DNA of 23,084 bases from an uncultured Collinsella sp. (GTDB lineage: Bacteria > Actinomycetota > Coriobacteriia > Coriobacteriales > Coriobacteriaceae), in assembly GCA_900545875.1 (NCBI GenBank), contig URAQ01000003.1:1-23084 (forward strand), read 5' to 3'. Numbering within the stretch: the first letter of the stretch is position 1; each line of letters starts with the position of its first letter. The translations under genes were made by a program, and so were the position numbers. The notes beneath the pieces were generated by a model that saw only the letters and a list, made by a program, of their open reading frames with translations, made no database searches and had not been told where the DNA came from. Positions 13,456 to 21,087 of the stretch are shown piece by piece.

Positions 13456-14439
13456 ATGTCGCGCAAGTCCGCCTACAAGCAAGTACTTTCCATCGGCACC
13501 GCCGTGGTGCTTGGATTTGCGCTGTTTACGGGATCGCTCGACGGAGCGCCCAAGCTGCTGTCGCCGCAAAGCGATGAACAGGCAGCGGCTCTGGCCGAAA
13601 AACAAAACGAGAGTCCCAGCCGCACCGACGACGAGGCAGACCTGGTCGCTCGGCTCGAATCGGGAACGGCGAGCTCCCCGGACCCTCAAAACAGCCAGGA
13701 CTCTGGCGATGGCTCCGATTCCGCCGCACCCGACACCGATGACGACGCTTCCGCGGACAGCGCCGCCGCCCCCATCGACGAGGTCGAAAACCCCGATCTT
13801 GACCGCGCCCGCGGCGTATACCTCAGCAGCATTCCCGACTACGCCGGCAACCCCTACGTTGCCCTTCGCGCCGACAGCATGCACCCGCTCGGCACGCCAT
13901 CATTCACACTCGATGAATACGATCGCGCCACCGAAGAGGGCTGCTTTAAGAAATTCTCCAAGCTCGACAGCCTGGGCCGCACTCGCAAAGCGCTCGCCTG
14001 CGTGGGCCCCGACTCGCTCGGTCAAGGCAAGCGCGGCGATATCTCGCGCATCCATCCCGCCGGATGGCATCAGCAGCGCTACGACTTTATTCCGGGCCAG
14101 AGCCTCTACAACCGCTGCCACCTCATCGCCTGGTCGCTCTGCGGCGAAAACGCCAATCGCAAGGATCTCCTCACCGGCACGCGCTATCTCAACGAGACGG
14201 GCATGCTACCGTTTGAGGAGCAGATTCTCGACTACATCCGCGAAACGGGCAACCACGTGCTCTACCGCGTCACGCCTATGTATAACGAAGAGGAACTTGT
14301 CTGCCGCGGCGTGCGCCTTGAGGCGCAATCGGTCGAGGACCACGGCAAGACGCTGTGCTTCCACGTATACTGCTACAACCTGCAGCCGCATGTGCAGATC
14401 GACTACGCCACCGGCCGCAATCAGGCCTTGGGGGACTAG
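13456..14439 (+). CDS. Exported DNA/RNA non-specific endonuclease, DNA-entry nuclease type
   Basis: This 327-residue protein has a basic N-terminus and a hydrophobic segment (about residues 10-27) that should act as a signal peptide or membrane anchor. A low-complexity stalk rich in Asp, Ser, Ala and Pro (about 38-112) leads to a nuclease domain (about 115-327). The catalytic motif is NRCHLIAW (219-226), a variant of the DRGH motif of this family, with His222 the likely general base. GENANRKDLLTGTRYLNETGM (230-250) supplies the metal-binding Asn. The Cys in the motif and several others are unusual but seem typical of this Gram-positive branch. AGGAG precedes the ATG. It probably degrades extracellular DNA for nutrition or uptake; no competence gene is nearby. 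Confidence 0.88.
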   Translation: MSRKSAYKQVLSIGTAVVLGFALFTGSLDGAPKLLSPQSDEQAAALAEKQNESPSRTDDEADLVARLESGTASSPDPQNSQDSGDGSDSAAPDTDDDASADSAAAPIDEVENPDLDRARGVYLSSIPDYAGNPYVALRADSMHPLGTPSFTLDEYDRATEEGCFKKFSKLDSLGRTRKALACVGPDSLGQGKRGDISRIHPAGWHQQRYDFIPGQSLYNRCHLIAWSLCGENANRKDLLTGTRYLNETGMLPFEEQILDYIRETGNHVLYRVTPMYNEEELVCRGVRLEAQSVEDHGKTLCFHVYCYNLQPHVQIDYATGRNQALGD

Positions 14440-14467
14440 AGTCGCCGCATCATCCCAAAAACCAAAA

Positions 14468-14533
14468 TGATCCGTTTTCCTCCGTCGCATACGGATCAAA
14501 ATGGACCGCCCCGGATTGCCCAAGGCGGCCCAT
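14468..14533. terminator. Two inverted repeats between convergent genes
   Basis: TGATCCGT (14468-14475) pairs with ACGGATCA (14491-14498). ATGGACCGCC (14501-14510) pairs with GGCGGCCCAT (14524-14533) with one mismatch. They lie between the convergent nuclease and EF-G-like genes and probably end transcription from both sides. Confidence 0.5.
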
Positions 14534-14567
14534 TGGTTGACATGGATATTGTGGCTAAGCCTGCTCG

Positions 14568-16643
14568 TTACTTGGCGCGGCCCTCCTCATAGCGCTCGAC
14601 TAGCTTGGCCTGAACGTCATAGGGAACCTGCTCGTAGCCGGCGGGCTTCATGGTAAAGTCGCCCGTGCCACGCGTGATAGAGCGCAGACGCGTCGAATAA
14701 TCCGTCAGCTCGGCGAGAGGTGCCTGCGCGATGACCACGGTGTCTCCGCGCTCATCGGTCTCCATGCCCGTCACGCGACCGCGCGAGGCCGAGATGTCAC
14801 CCATCACGGCGCCAGCGTAGCTCTCGGGGATAGTCACCGTGATTTCCTCGATGGGCTCCAGCACCACCGGATCGGCATCGGCGCATGCCTTGCGCAGGCC
14901 GATGCGAGCCGCCGCGCGGAACGCCATCTCGTTGGAGTCGACGCTGTGATACGAGCCGTCGTACACAGCCACGCGAATGCCCGTGAGCGGGTAGCCGGCA
15001 ATGATGCCGTCCTTCATGGTCTCCTGGACACCCTTGTCCACGGCGGGGATCAGCGAGCGCGGAATGCGGCCGCCCACGACCTCGTCCACAAACTCATAGC
15101 CGTCGCTCGTGCCGTCGGGCCCAATGAGCGGCTCAACGCGCAGCCAGCAGTCGCCGTACTGACCGGCGCCGCCGGTCTGCTTCTTATGGCGGCCCTGGGC
15201 ACTCGCCGTGCGGCGGATGGTCTCGCGATACGGAATGCGGATCGGCACGCTTTTGGCCACGACCTTGGTGCGATCCTCCAGACGGTTGAGCAGCACCGAA
15301 ACCTGTGCCTCACCCACGGCGGAGATGATAGTCTGGCCCGTCTCCTCGTCACGATCGATGCTCATGGTCGGATCGGCCTTGCACGCCTTCTCGATAAACG
15401 TGTAGAGCTTCTCTTCGTCGCCGCGGTTCTCGGCCTCGATGGCAATGCGGTACTGCGAGTTGGGGAACTTAAACGCCGCCGCCTCGACCTTACCGGTAAT
15501 GGAGAGCGTATCGCCCGTCTCGGCCGCCAGCTTGGGCGCCACGATGATGTCGCCGGCATAGGCGTGACCGACCTCGGTCATGTCGCGGCCGCACATCACA
15601 TACAGGTGGGCCAGACGATCGCTCTTGCGGGTACGCGCGTTGATCAGCTCAAGACCCGGCTCAAGCGTACCCGTCAGCACCTTGATAAAGCTGATGCGAC
15701 CCTGCTGCGGATCGGCCAGCGTCTTAAACACAAACGCCACCGGACGGTCATCGTCGCTCGAAATCTTGAGCGAATCACCGTCGATGAGCGGCATCTCGCC
15801 GTAGTCCGTCGGCGCCGGGAAGTACGTGGCGATGTCGTCCATCAGCGAGTTGACGCCCTGCTCCTTAATGCAATCGCCCGCAAAGACCGGCACAAAGATG
15901 CGCTCGGCAATCGCCTTCGACAGCAAGCCCTCAAGCTCCTCCTGCGTCAGCGTCTCCTCGCCTTCCAAGTACTTCATCATCAGTTCGTCGTCAGCCTCGG
16001 CCACCAGCTCGCACAGATGGTCATGGGCCTCCTCGGCCTGGGCACGATACTCCTCGGGAATCTCCGACTCAACGGCTTCGGCGCCGTTGCAATGGCGCGC
16101 CTTCATGCGCACCAGGTCGATGATGCCATCAAAGTCCTCGCCCTCGCCCCAGGGAAGGGTCACGGCGCCCAGTCGCGTGCCAAAGCGCTCCTGCAGCAGG
16201 TCCATCGTGGTCGCAAAGCTGGCCTCGGAGCGCGACAGGCGGTTTACGAACACCGCACGCGCCAAGCGCAGGTCCTCGGCGGCATACCAGAGCTTAACCG
16301 TCGTAGGCTGCGGGCCGGCCTCGGCGTCGACCACAAACAGGGCCGTCTCGCAGACGCTCATCGCGGCAAAGGCGTCGCCGATAAAATCGGGGTAACACGG
16401 GGCATCGAGCACATTGATGCGCGCGCCCTTCCAGTCGATCGGTGCAATGGTCGTCGAGATGGAAAATGCACGCTTGACCTCTTCGGGGTCATAGTCGAGC
16501 GTGGGCTTGGTGCCGTCGTGGCCGCCCAGGCGGGCGGTCTTGCCAGAAAGGTGGAGCATGGCCTCGGCGAGTGAAGTCTTGCCCACCCCGCCTTGGCCTA
16601 CGAGCACCACGTTCCTTACATTGCCGGTCTTGGGAGCACCCAT
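14568..16643 (-). CDS. Elongation factor G-like protein (EF-G2 type)
   Basis: This 691-residue protein has the five-domain layout of EF-G. The P-loop GQGGVGKTS (residues 16-24) is intact. The G3 motif DTPGHVDF is replaced by DAPCYPDF (80-87), losing the catalytic His, and G4 NKxD is replaced by NRLS (134-137), losing the guanine-specifying Asp. Domain IV/V segments are well kept, including VMGDISASRGRVTGME and TRGTGDFTMKPAGYEQVP. It therefore looks like a ribosome-binding paralogue with altered nucleotide handling rather than the housekeeping translocase. The ATG at 16643 has AAGGAGGT six bases upstream. It stands alone, divergent from nothing and separated from the ABC operon by a terminator. 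The 16644-16880 leader shows no clear promoter. Confidence 0.9.
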   Translation of the reverse strand: MGAPKTGNVRNVVLVGQGGVGKTSLAEAMLHLSGKTARLGGHDGTKPTLDYDPEEVKRAFSISTTIAPIDWKGARINVLDAPCYPDFIGDAFAAMSVCETALFVVDAEAGPQPTTVKLWYAAEDLRLARAVFVNRLSRSEASFATTMDLLQERFGTRLGAVTLPWGEGEDFDGIIDLVRMKARHCNGAEAVESEIPEEYRAQAEEAHDHLCELVAEADDELMMKYLEGEETLTQEELEGLLSKAIAERIFVPVFAGDCIKEQGVNSLMDDIATYFPAPTDYGEMPLIDGDSLKISSDDDRPVAFVFKTLADPQQGRISFIKVLTGTLEPGLELINARTRKSDRLAHLYVMCGRDMTEVGHAYAGDIIVAPKLAAETGDTLSITGKVEAAAFKFPNSQYRIAIEAENRGDEEKLYTFIEKACKADPTMSIDRDEETGQTIISAVGEAQVSVLLNRLEDRTKVVAKSVPIRIPYRETIRRTASAQGRHKKQTGGAGQYGDCWLRVEPLIGPDGTSDGYEFVDEVVGGRIPRSLIPAVDKGVQETMKDGIIAGYPLTGIRVAVYDGSYHSVDSNEMAFRAAARIGLRKACADADPVVLEPIEEITVTIPESYAGAVMGDISASRGRVTGMETDERGDTVVIAQAPLAELTDYSTRLRSITRGTGDFTMKPAGYEQVPYDVQAKLVERYEEGRAK

Positions 16644-16886
16644 GATGACCTCCTTGCAGGGCCGCGCGCATTGCGCGACGCCAACGGGGAGAGTTCGCGG
16701 TCGGTGCCATCCCGGGAGCAGCATGGTCGGCAGCCGAGCCGACTCACCCTCCAAATGTCCTATGCCACCACCCTACCCTCACGGGCGACCGTCCATGCAC
16801 ACCTTTCGGCACGCGTATGAATACGGGCGGCGAGAGGAAGAGACAAGCTTGTGAGGCGATTATTGAACCCCGCCGATGCAAACAAA

Positions 16887-16920
16887 AAGCCGCCACAGAC
16901 CGTAAGACCTGCGGCGGCTT
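16887..16920 (-). terminator. Terminator of the amino-acid ABC transporter operon
   Basis: AAGCCGCC plus CAG (16887-16898) pairs with CTG plus GGCGGCTT (16909-16920), with one internal A-C mismatch. On the minus strand the stem is followed by TTTTTGTTTG, giving an intrinsic terminator about 35 bases after the ATPase stop codon. Confidence 0.8.
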
Positions 16921-16953
16921 CGCCTCAATTAATAGTTGAGCAAATACCTGAGC

Positions 16954-17718
16954 CTATCCCTCGATACGGCTCAAAAACTCACGCGTGCGCTGCTCGCGCG
17001 GATGGTCGATAACCTGCTCGGCCGGACCCTCCTCGACAATGCGGCCTCCGTCCATAAAGACCACGCGATCGGCAACATCGCGCGCAAACTGCATCGCGTG
17101 GGTCACGATCACCATCGTCATATTCTGCGCGGCAAGGTCTTTAATGACACGCAGCACCTCGGCCGTCAGCTCGGGATCGAGCGCCGAAGTCGGCTCGTCA
17201 AAGAACAAGATTTCCGGATCGAGCGCTAGGGCGCGGGCAATACTCACGCGCTGCTGCTGACCGCCCGAAAGCTCACAGGGCACCTTGTTCTCGTTACCCG
17301 TAAGCCCCATCTGTGCAATAAGCTCGTGTGCGCGGGCCTCCGCCTGCTCGCGCGGGCGCTTAAGCACGCGGATCGGCGCGTCGATGATGTTTTTCATCAC
17401 GGTATAGTGCGGGAACAGGTTGTAGTTCTGAAACACCAGACCAAACCGCGAGCGCGCCTGTTTAGGAACATCGCCCTTTGCGTACACCGCGCCCGAACCC
17501 GCATCCGTCGCGACGGCAAGGTCGCCAAACGAGAGCGATCCACCGTCGAGCGTCTCGAGCAGCGTGGCACAGCGCAGCAGCGTGGACTTACCGCCGCCTG
17601 AAGGCCCGATAATCGCCACGACCTCGCCACGCTTTACCTCAAGCGAGATATCCTTGAGCACCTCATTGCCGCCAAACGCCTTGCGCGCGTTCGCTATATT
17701 CATTACCGAATTAATCAT
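16954..17718 (-). CDS. Polar amino-acid ABC transporter, ATP-binding protein
   Basis: This 254-residue ATPase of the GlnQ/HisP type powers amino-acid uptake. Walker A is GPSGGGKST, the Q-loop is VFQNYNLFPH, the signature is LSGGQQQR, Walker B is ILFFDEPTSALDP, and the H-loop is VTHAM. The ATG at 17718 overlaps the permease stop (ATGATTAA), implying translational coupling. An alternative ATG at 17703 would give the more typical N-terminus MNIANARKAFG, and neither start has a strong ribosome site. Last gene of a three-gene operon. Confidence 0.94.
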   Translation of the reverse strand: MINSVMNIANARKAFGGNEVLKDISLEVKRGEVVAIIGPSGGGKSTLLRCATLLETLDGGSLSFGDLAVATDAGSGAVYAKGDVPKQARSRFGLVFQNYNLFPHYTVMKNIIDAPIRVLKRPREQAEARAHELIAQMGLTGNENKVPCELSGGQQQRVSIARALALDPEILFFDEPTSALDPELTAEVLRVIKDLAAQNMTMVIVTHAMQFARDVADRVVFMDGGRIVEEGPAEQVIDHPREQRTREFLSRIEG

Positions 17719-18364
17719 GGTAGTAATCCAATTTTTTCTCGGCGGCGCCCAGCAGCATCTCGACCACAAAGTTAAAGACCCAGTAAATCAGCGCCGCGAT
17801 TGCAAACGGCACCATGCTCACCTGCGAGGCAACCAGGGCCTTGGCGGTCGAGAACATCTCGCCCACGCCAATGGCAAACGCCAGCGACGTGTCCTTGACC
17901 AGCGTGATGATCTCGTTGCCCATCGCCGGCAGAATACGCTTGGCGACCTGCGGCATCACGATATACAGAAACGTCTGCACGCGCGAATAGCCCAGCACCT
18001 CGGCAGCCTCGTATTGACCGCGCGGAATGGACTGCAAGCCCGAGCGATAGATCTCGGCAAAGTAACCGGCGTAGTTGATGATGAACGCCACGACGCACGC
18101 CGTCCACTTGGAATCGGGCGTGAGCGAAATGCCAAACACGTAGTACGGGGCAAAGTAGATGGCAAACATCTGCAGCATGAGCGGCGTACCGCGCATGACC
18201 GAGATATAGATGCGCGCAATCCAGCGAAGCGGCGCGATTTTGCTCATGCGCATAAACGCCACGGGAATTCCCAGCGGAATCGACCCGAGCAGCGTCAGCA
18301 CAAACAGCTGCAAACTGACCAAGAATCCCTGGCCAAGCATCTGCATCATGACCTGAATAGACAT
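17711..18364 (-). CDS. Polar amino-acid ABC transporter, permease
   Basis: This 217-residue inner-membrane permease belongs to the HisM/GlnP family. It has several hydrophobic segments (for example LQLFVLTLLGSIPLGIPVAF) and the conserved EAA loop EAAEVLGYSRVQTFLYIVMPQ, which contacts the ATPase. YISVMRGTPLMLQMF is another family block. The ATG at 18364 overlaps the binding-protein stop as TAATG; an in-frame ATG at 18379 is possible but less economical. As the only permease gene, it probably forms a homodimer. Confidence 0.93.
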   Translation of the reverse strand: MSIQVMMQMLGQGFLVSLQLFVLTLLGSIPLGIPVAFMRMSKIAPLRWIARIYISVMRGTPLMLQMFAIYFAPYYVFGISLTPDSKWTACVVAFIINYAGYFAEIYRSGLQSIPRGQYEAAEVLGYSRVQTFLYIVMPQVAKRILPAMGNEIITLVKDTSLAFAIGVGEMFSTAKALVASQVSMVPFAIAALIYWVFNFVVEMLLGAAEKKLDYYHD

Positions 18365-19224
18365 TACTTGAGCACCCAATTATCGAAAGACAAACCATAG
18401 CTTGAATATTTATCGCAGAGGTCCTTGACCGTGCCGTCCTCGTAGAGCGCCTTGAGCGACTCGGCTACAGCATCGGCCGACTTGGTGTCGCCCTTCTTAA
18501 AGCCAACGGCGTAGTGCTCGCTGGACAGCGGCTCATCAAGCTGCGTATAGGCATCGGGCTTGGCGGCAAGCTGATACTGGGCAATCGAAAGGTCGCACGC
18601 CACGGCATCGACCGCGCCGCTCTCGAGCTGCATAAAGGCCGTGTTGTACTCGCCGATCGTGTCGAGCGTGGCAAACGTCGCTGCCAGATCCTTCTGGTCA
18701 CCCTCAAGCACGTCCTGCGCAGCGGAATCAGTCTGGGTAATCACAGTCTTGCCGGCAAGATCGTCCCAGCCCTTGATGCCCGCATCCTTCTTGACCACCA
18801 GCACCTGCTCGTTGAGCATGTACGGCTCGGAGAACGTGTAGTCGTCCTCACGGCCCTCCATGGTAAAGCCGTTCCAGATGCAGTTGATGACGCCCGAGTT
18901 AAGCAGCGTATCCTTGGCGTCCCAGTCGATGGCCTCGTATTTGACCTCCCAGCCCTGCTTATCGGCAACAGCCTTGGCCAGATCGAGATCAAAGCCGGTG
19001 TACTCGCCATCGTCGCCCACAAAGCCGTACGGAGGATAGGACTTATCGAAGCCCACCACGAGCTTCTTGGACTCCGCAGCACCCTTCACATCCTTGGCCG
19101 CGGCAGAGCCAGCAGCGGAGCCCTTGCCGGCACCACCGCCGCAACCGACAAGACCAAGGCCAAGCACCGTGGCGAGCGAGCCGGCTAGACCAACAAACTG
19201 ACGACGAGACATATCGGTGTTCAT
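18364..19224 (-). CDS. Polar amino-acid ABC transporter, substrate-binding lipoprotein
   Basis: This 286-residue extracellular binding protein starts at the ATG at 19224, where AGGGGGAA lies upstream. The signal peptide has twin arginines (SRRQFVGLAG, residues 6-15), followed by a hydrophobic run and the lipobox LVGC, with Cys28 the lipidated residue; export may use the Tat route. The mature protein opens KKLVVGFDKSYPPYGFVGDDGEYTGFDLDLAKAVA, the classic family-3 amino-acid-binding start. NGFTMEGRE and SEPYMLNEQVLVV follow, and GSAAGSAAAKDVKG is a flexible tether. The ligand is a polar amino acid; cystine, glutamine or others cannot be told apart. First gene of the operon. Confidence 0.94.
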   Translation of the reverse strand: MNTDMSRRQFVGLAGSLATVLGLGLVGCGGGAGKGSAAGSAAAKDVKGAAESKKLVVGFDKSYPPYGFVGDDGEYTGFDLDLAKAVADKQGWEVKYEAIDWDAKDTLLNSGVINCIWNGFTMEGREDDYTFSEPYMLNEQVLVVKKDAGIKGWDDLAGKTVITQTDSAAQDVLEGDQKDLAATFATLDTIGEYNTAFMQLESGAVDAVACDLSIAQYQLAAKPDAYTQLDEPLSSEHYAVGFKKGDTKSADAVAESLKALYEDGTVKDLCDKYSSYGLSFDNWVLK

Positions 19225-19242
19225 GGTATTCCCCCTTGATGG

Positions 19243-19262
19243 CACTTTAGTTAGATAAAGTG
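19243..19262. promoter_or_regulatory. Inverted repeat in the ABC operon leader (candidate operator)
   Basis: CACTTTA (19243-19249) and TAAAGTG (19256-19262) form a perfect 7-bp inverted repeat with a 6-nt spacer, between the promoter and the binding-protein start. The octamer CACTTTAG at 19243-19250 occurs again at 19287-19294 inside the promoter spacer, as expected for binding sites of one regulator. Confidence 0.5.
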
Positions 19263-19280
19263 AGTCATGTAACGTTCAGA

Positions 19281-19309
19281 ATCATACACTTTAGCGTGAT
19301 AGAGCACAA
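19281..19309 (-). promoter_or_regulatory. Promoter of the amino-acid ABC operon
   Basis: On the minus strand TTGTGC (complement of 19304-19309) and TATGAT (complement of 19281-19286) are exactly 17 bases apart. Transcription would start near 19274, about 50 bases before the ATG. Confidence 0.65.
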
Positions 19310-19317
19310 GGGAGGGG

Positions 19318-19454
19318 TTGCCCGCTGGGCTCCGGGGCGGGGGTTAAGTTTCCTGCTCTACAGTCCTGCTCACGACGGAGGCCACATTAAGTGGCCTCCT
19401 GTTCGTGCGGAACTCGCGATAAACTTAACCCCCGCCCCGGAGCCCAGCGGGCAA
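19318..19454. repeat. 137-nt element with perfect 34-bp inverted repeats
   Basis: Arms at 19318-19351 and 19421-19454 are perfect 34-base complements containing CCCGCTGGGCTCCGGGG and AAGTTT. The 69-nt centre has its own hairpin, GGAGGCCAC (19377-19385) with GTGGCCTCC (19391-19399), extended outwards by CACGA/TCGTG. It lies between the divergent promoters of the ABC operon and rlmD, so it is not a simple terminator. The GGGCTCCGGG core is shared with the element at 5171-5270. I see no flanking target duplication and no coding capacity. From 19455 to 19563 only a TACAAT (19519-19524) hints at an rlmD promoter. Confidence 0.8.
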
Positions 19455-19563
19455 TCATCGTTGTACCTATCACTGATACCAATAAACCGCTTGCATATCG
19501 TCTGTTGGCTTGGCACGGTACAATGCTTGTAGCTTTAAATTAATAAATTAGTGGGGTTAATTC

Positions 19564-21009
19564 ATGGCAGAATCTCGTGCGGAGCGTAAGGCTCGTCGTG
19601 CTTTGATCGAAGCAGCTGAGGGGTCGGAGGAGAAATCTTCTACGAAATCCAAGTCTTCTAAAGCTGCAAAAAGCAAATCGGCCAAGAGCAGGGCTAAGAC
19701 CAAGCGTTCTGACTCTCGTCGAGGCGGAGACAAAGCGTCTCAGACTCACTCCAAGCGTCCGCATAAAGATCCGGTTTCGCCTGCGCGTAAGGCTGTGGAT
19801 CCCAAGTCTCCCTGTTCCATCATGAGAGCTTGTGGCGGATGCACGGCGCTCAATCGTCCTTATAAGAAGCAGTTGGCAGCCAAGCAGGCCGCCATGGAGG
19901 AGCTTTTTGCTACCCTTTGCGAGCGCGAGGGCATTAGCGTCGACCCCATTCGCGGTATGGGCGTCACCCTGGGCGACCCGGGCAAATATCCTGCGCCGCG
20001 CGGTTTTCGCCATAAGGCCGCCACTCCCTTTGCTCCCGGTAAGGAGGGTGCTGTCCGTTGCGGTTTCTTTGAGCGCGGCACGCACAAGATCGTTGCCGTA
20101 CCCGAGTGTCCTGTCGAGGCACCGGGTGCCCGTCAGATTCTCAACGGCATCGCACGCGAAGCTGAGCGGCTGCATATTCCCGCCTTTAATGAGGACAAGC
20201 ATCTTGGTTTGCTTCGCTATGCCGTCGTCCGCTGCGGTTGGCGTACCGACCAGGTCATGGTCACGCTCGTGACCGCTGAGCGCGACTTGCCGCATGCGCA
20301 GGAGTTCTTTGAGGCTGTCGCCGCGCTCAATCCGCACATCGTCACCGTCGCCCAAAACATCAACGGACGTCCCGGCAACGCCATCCTCGGCGAGGAAACC
20401 CGCATTGTATATGGCGCCGAGTGCATGCGCGACCAGCTGCTCGGCTGCGAGTTCGATATCTCCCCCACCGCGTTCTACCAGACCAACCCGCAGCAGACCG
20501 AGCTGCTCTATCAGCTCGCGATTGACGGCATGGACCTGCAGCAGGGCGACGTACTCATGGATGCCTATTGCGGTAGCGGAACTATCGGCCTGTGCGCAGC
20601 CAAAGCCGCCCAGGACAAGGGCGTCGGCATTATGCTGCTTGGCGTGGAGCGCAACCACGCCGGCATTGCCGACGCACGTCGTAATGCCGAGCTCAACGGC
20701 CTCACCCGCAGCGCTTGGTTTATGGCTGACGATGCCACCGACTACATCCTAGATGCCGCCGACAACAACGAGCGGGTCGATGTCCTTTCCATCGATCCGC
20801 CGCGCGCCGGCTCCACGCCCGAGTTCCTCGAAGCTGCCTGCGCGCTTAAGCCGCGCCGCATCACCTATATCAGCTGCAACCCCGTGACTCAAGAGCGCGA
20901 CCTGCATCAGCTTCTCGACGGAGGCTATCGCCTGCTCAAGATCACGCCCGTCGACATGTTTCCTCACACCGACCACACCGAAACCGTAGCGGTCCTCGAA
21001 CGCCGCTAA
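19564..21009 (+). CDS. rlmD: 23S rRNA (uracil-C5)-methyltransferase, RlmD/RumA type
   Basis: This 481-residue enzyme methylates a uracil in 23S rRNA using S-adenosylmethionine. Four cysteines fit the [4Fe-4S] site: Cys84, Cys90 and Cys93 (CSIMRACGGC) and Cys182 (VPECPV). The methyltransferase domain has SPTAFYQTNPQQTE (300-313), the SAM loop DAYCGSGTIG (333-342), DPPRAG (411-416), the catalytic Cys438 in SCNP and Glu473 in HTETVAVLERR. The first ~80 residues are a Lys/Ser/Arg-rich low-complexity extension, where many family members have a TRAM domain. Its codons favour T-ending forms, unlike the rest of the gene. RumA (U1939), RlmC (U747) and the dual RlmCD cannot be separated by eye. Confidence 0.93.
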   Translation: MAESRAERKARRALIEAAEGSEEKSSTKSKSSKAAKSKSAKSRAKTKRSDSRRGGDKASQTHSKRPHKDPVSPARKAVDPKSPCSIMRACGGCTALNRPYKKQLAAKQAAMEELFATLCEREGISVDPIRGMGVTLGDPGKYPAPRGFRHKAATPFAPGKEGAVRCGFFERGTHKIVAVPECPVEAPGARQILNGIAREAERLHIPAFNEDKHLGLLRYAVVRCGWRTDQVMVTLVTAERDLPHAQEFFEAVAALNPHIVTVAQNINGRPGNAILGEETRIVYGAECMRDQLLGCEFDISPTAFYQTNPQQTELLYQLAIDGMDLQQGDVLMDAYCGSGTIGLCAAKAAQDKGVGIMLLGVERNHAGIADARRNAELNGLTRSAWFMADDATDYILDAADNNERVDVLSIDPPRAGSTPEFLEAACALKPRRITYISCNPVTQERDLHQLLDGGYRLLKITPVDMFPHTDHTETVAVLERR

Positions 21010-21037
21010 CCAACCTCAGTAGATTTTTGGGACAAGA

Positions 21038-21067
21038 AAGGGGGCGACCCGTCTGGGCCGCCCCCTT
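21038..21067. terminator. Bidirectional terminator between rlmD and the PHP gene
   Basis: AAGGGGGCG (21038-21046) and CGCCCCCTT (21059-21067) form a perfect 9-bp stem. An inner CCC/GGG pairing caps it around a GTCT loop. It lies between convergent genes ending at 21009 and 21088. Confidence 0.75.
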
Positions 21068-21087
21068 CGCTTGGTTTATAAATTCCG

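Noticed and set aside
14946..16574. A 542-codon plus-strand open frame
   Set aside because: It is the mirror of the well-supported EF-G-like gene; composition bias explains it.
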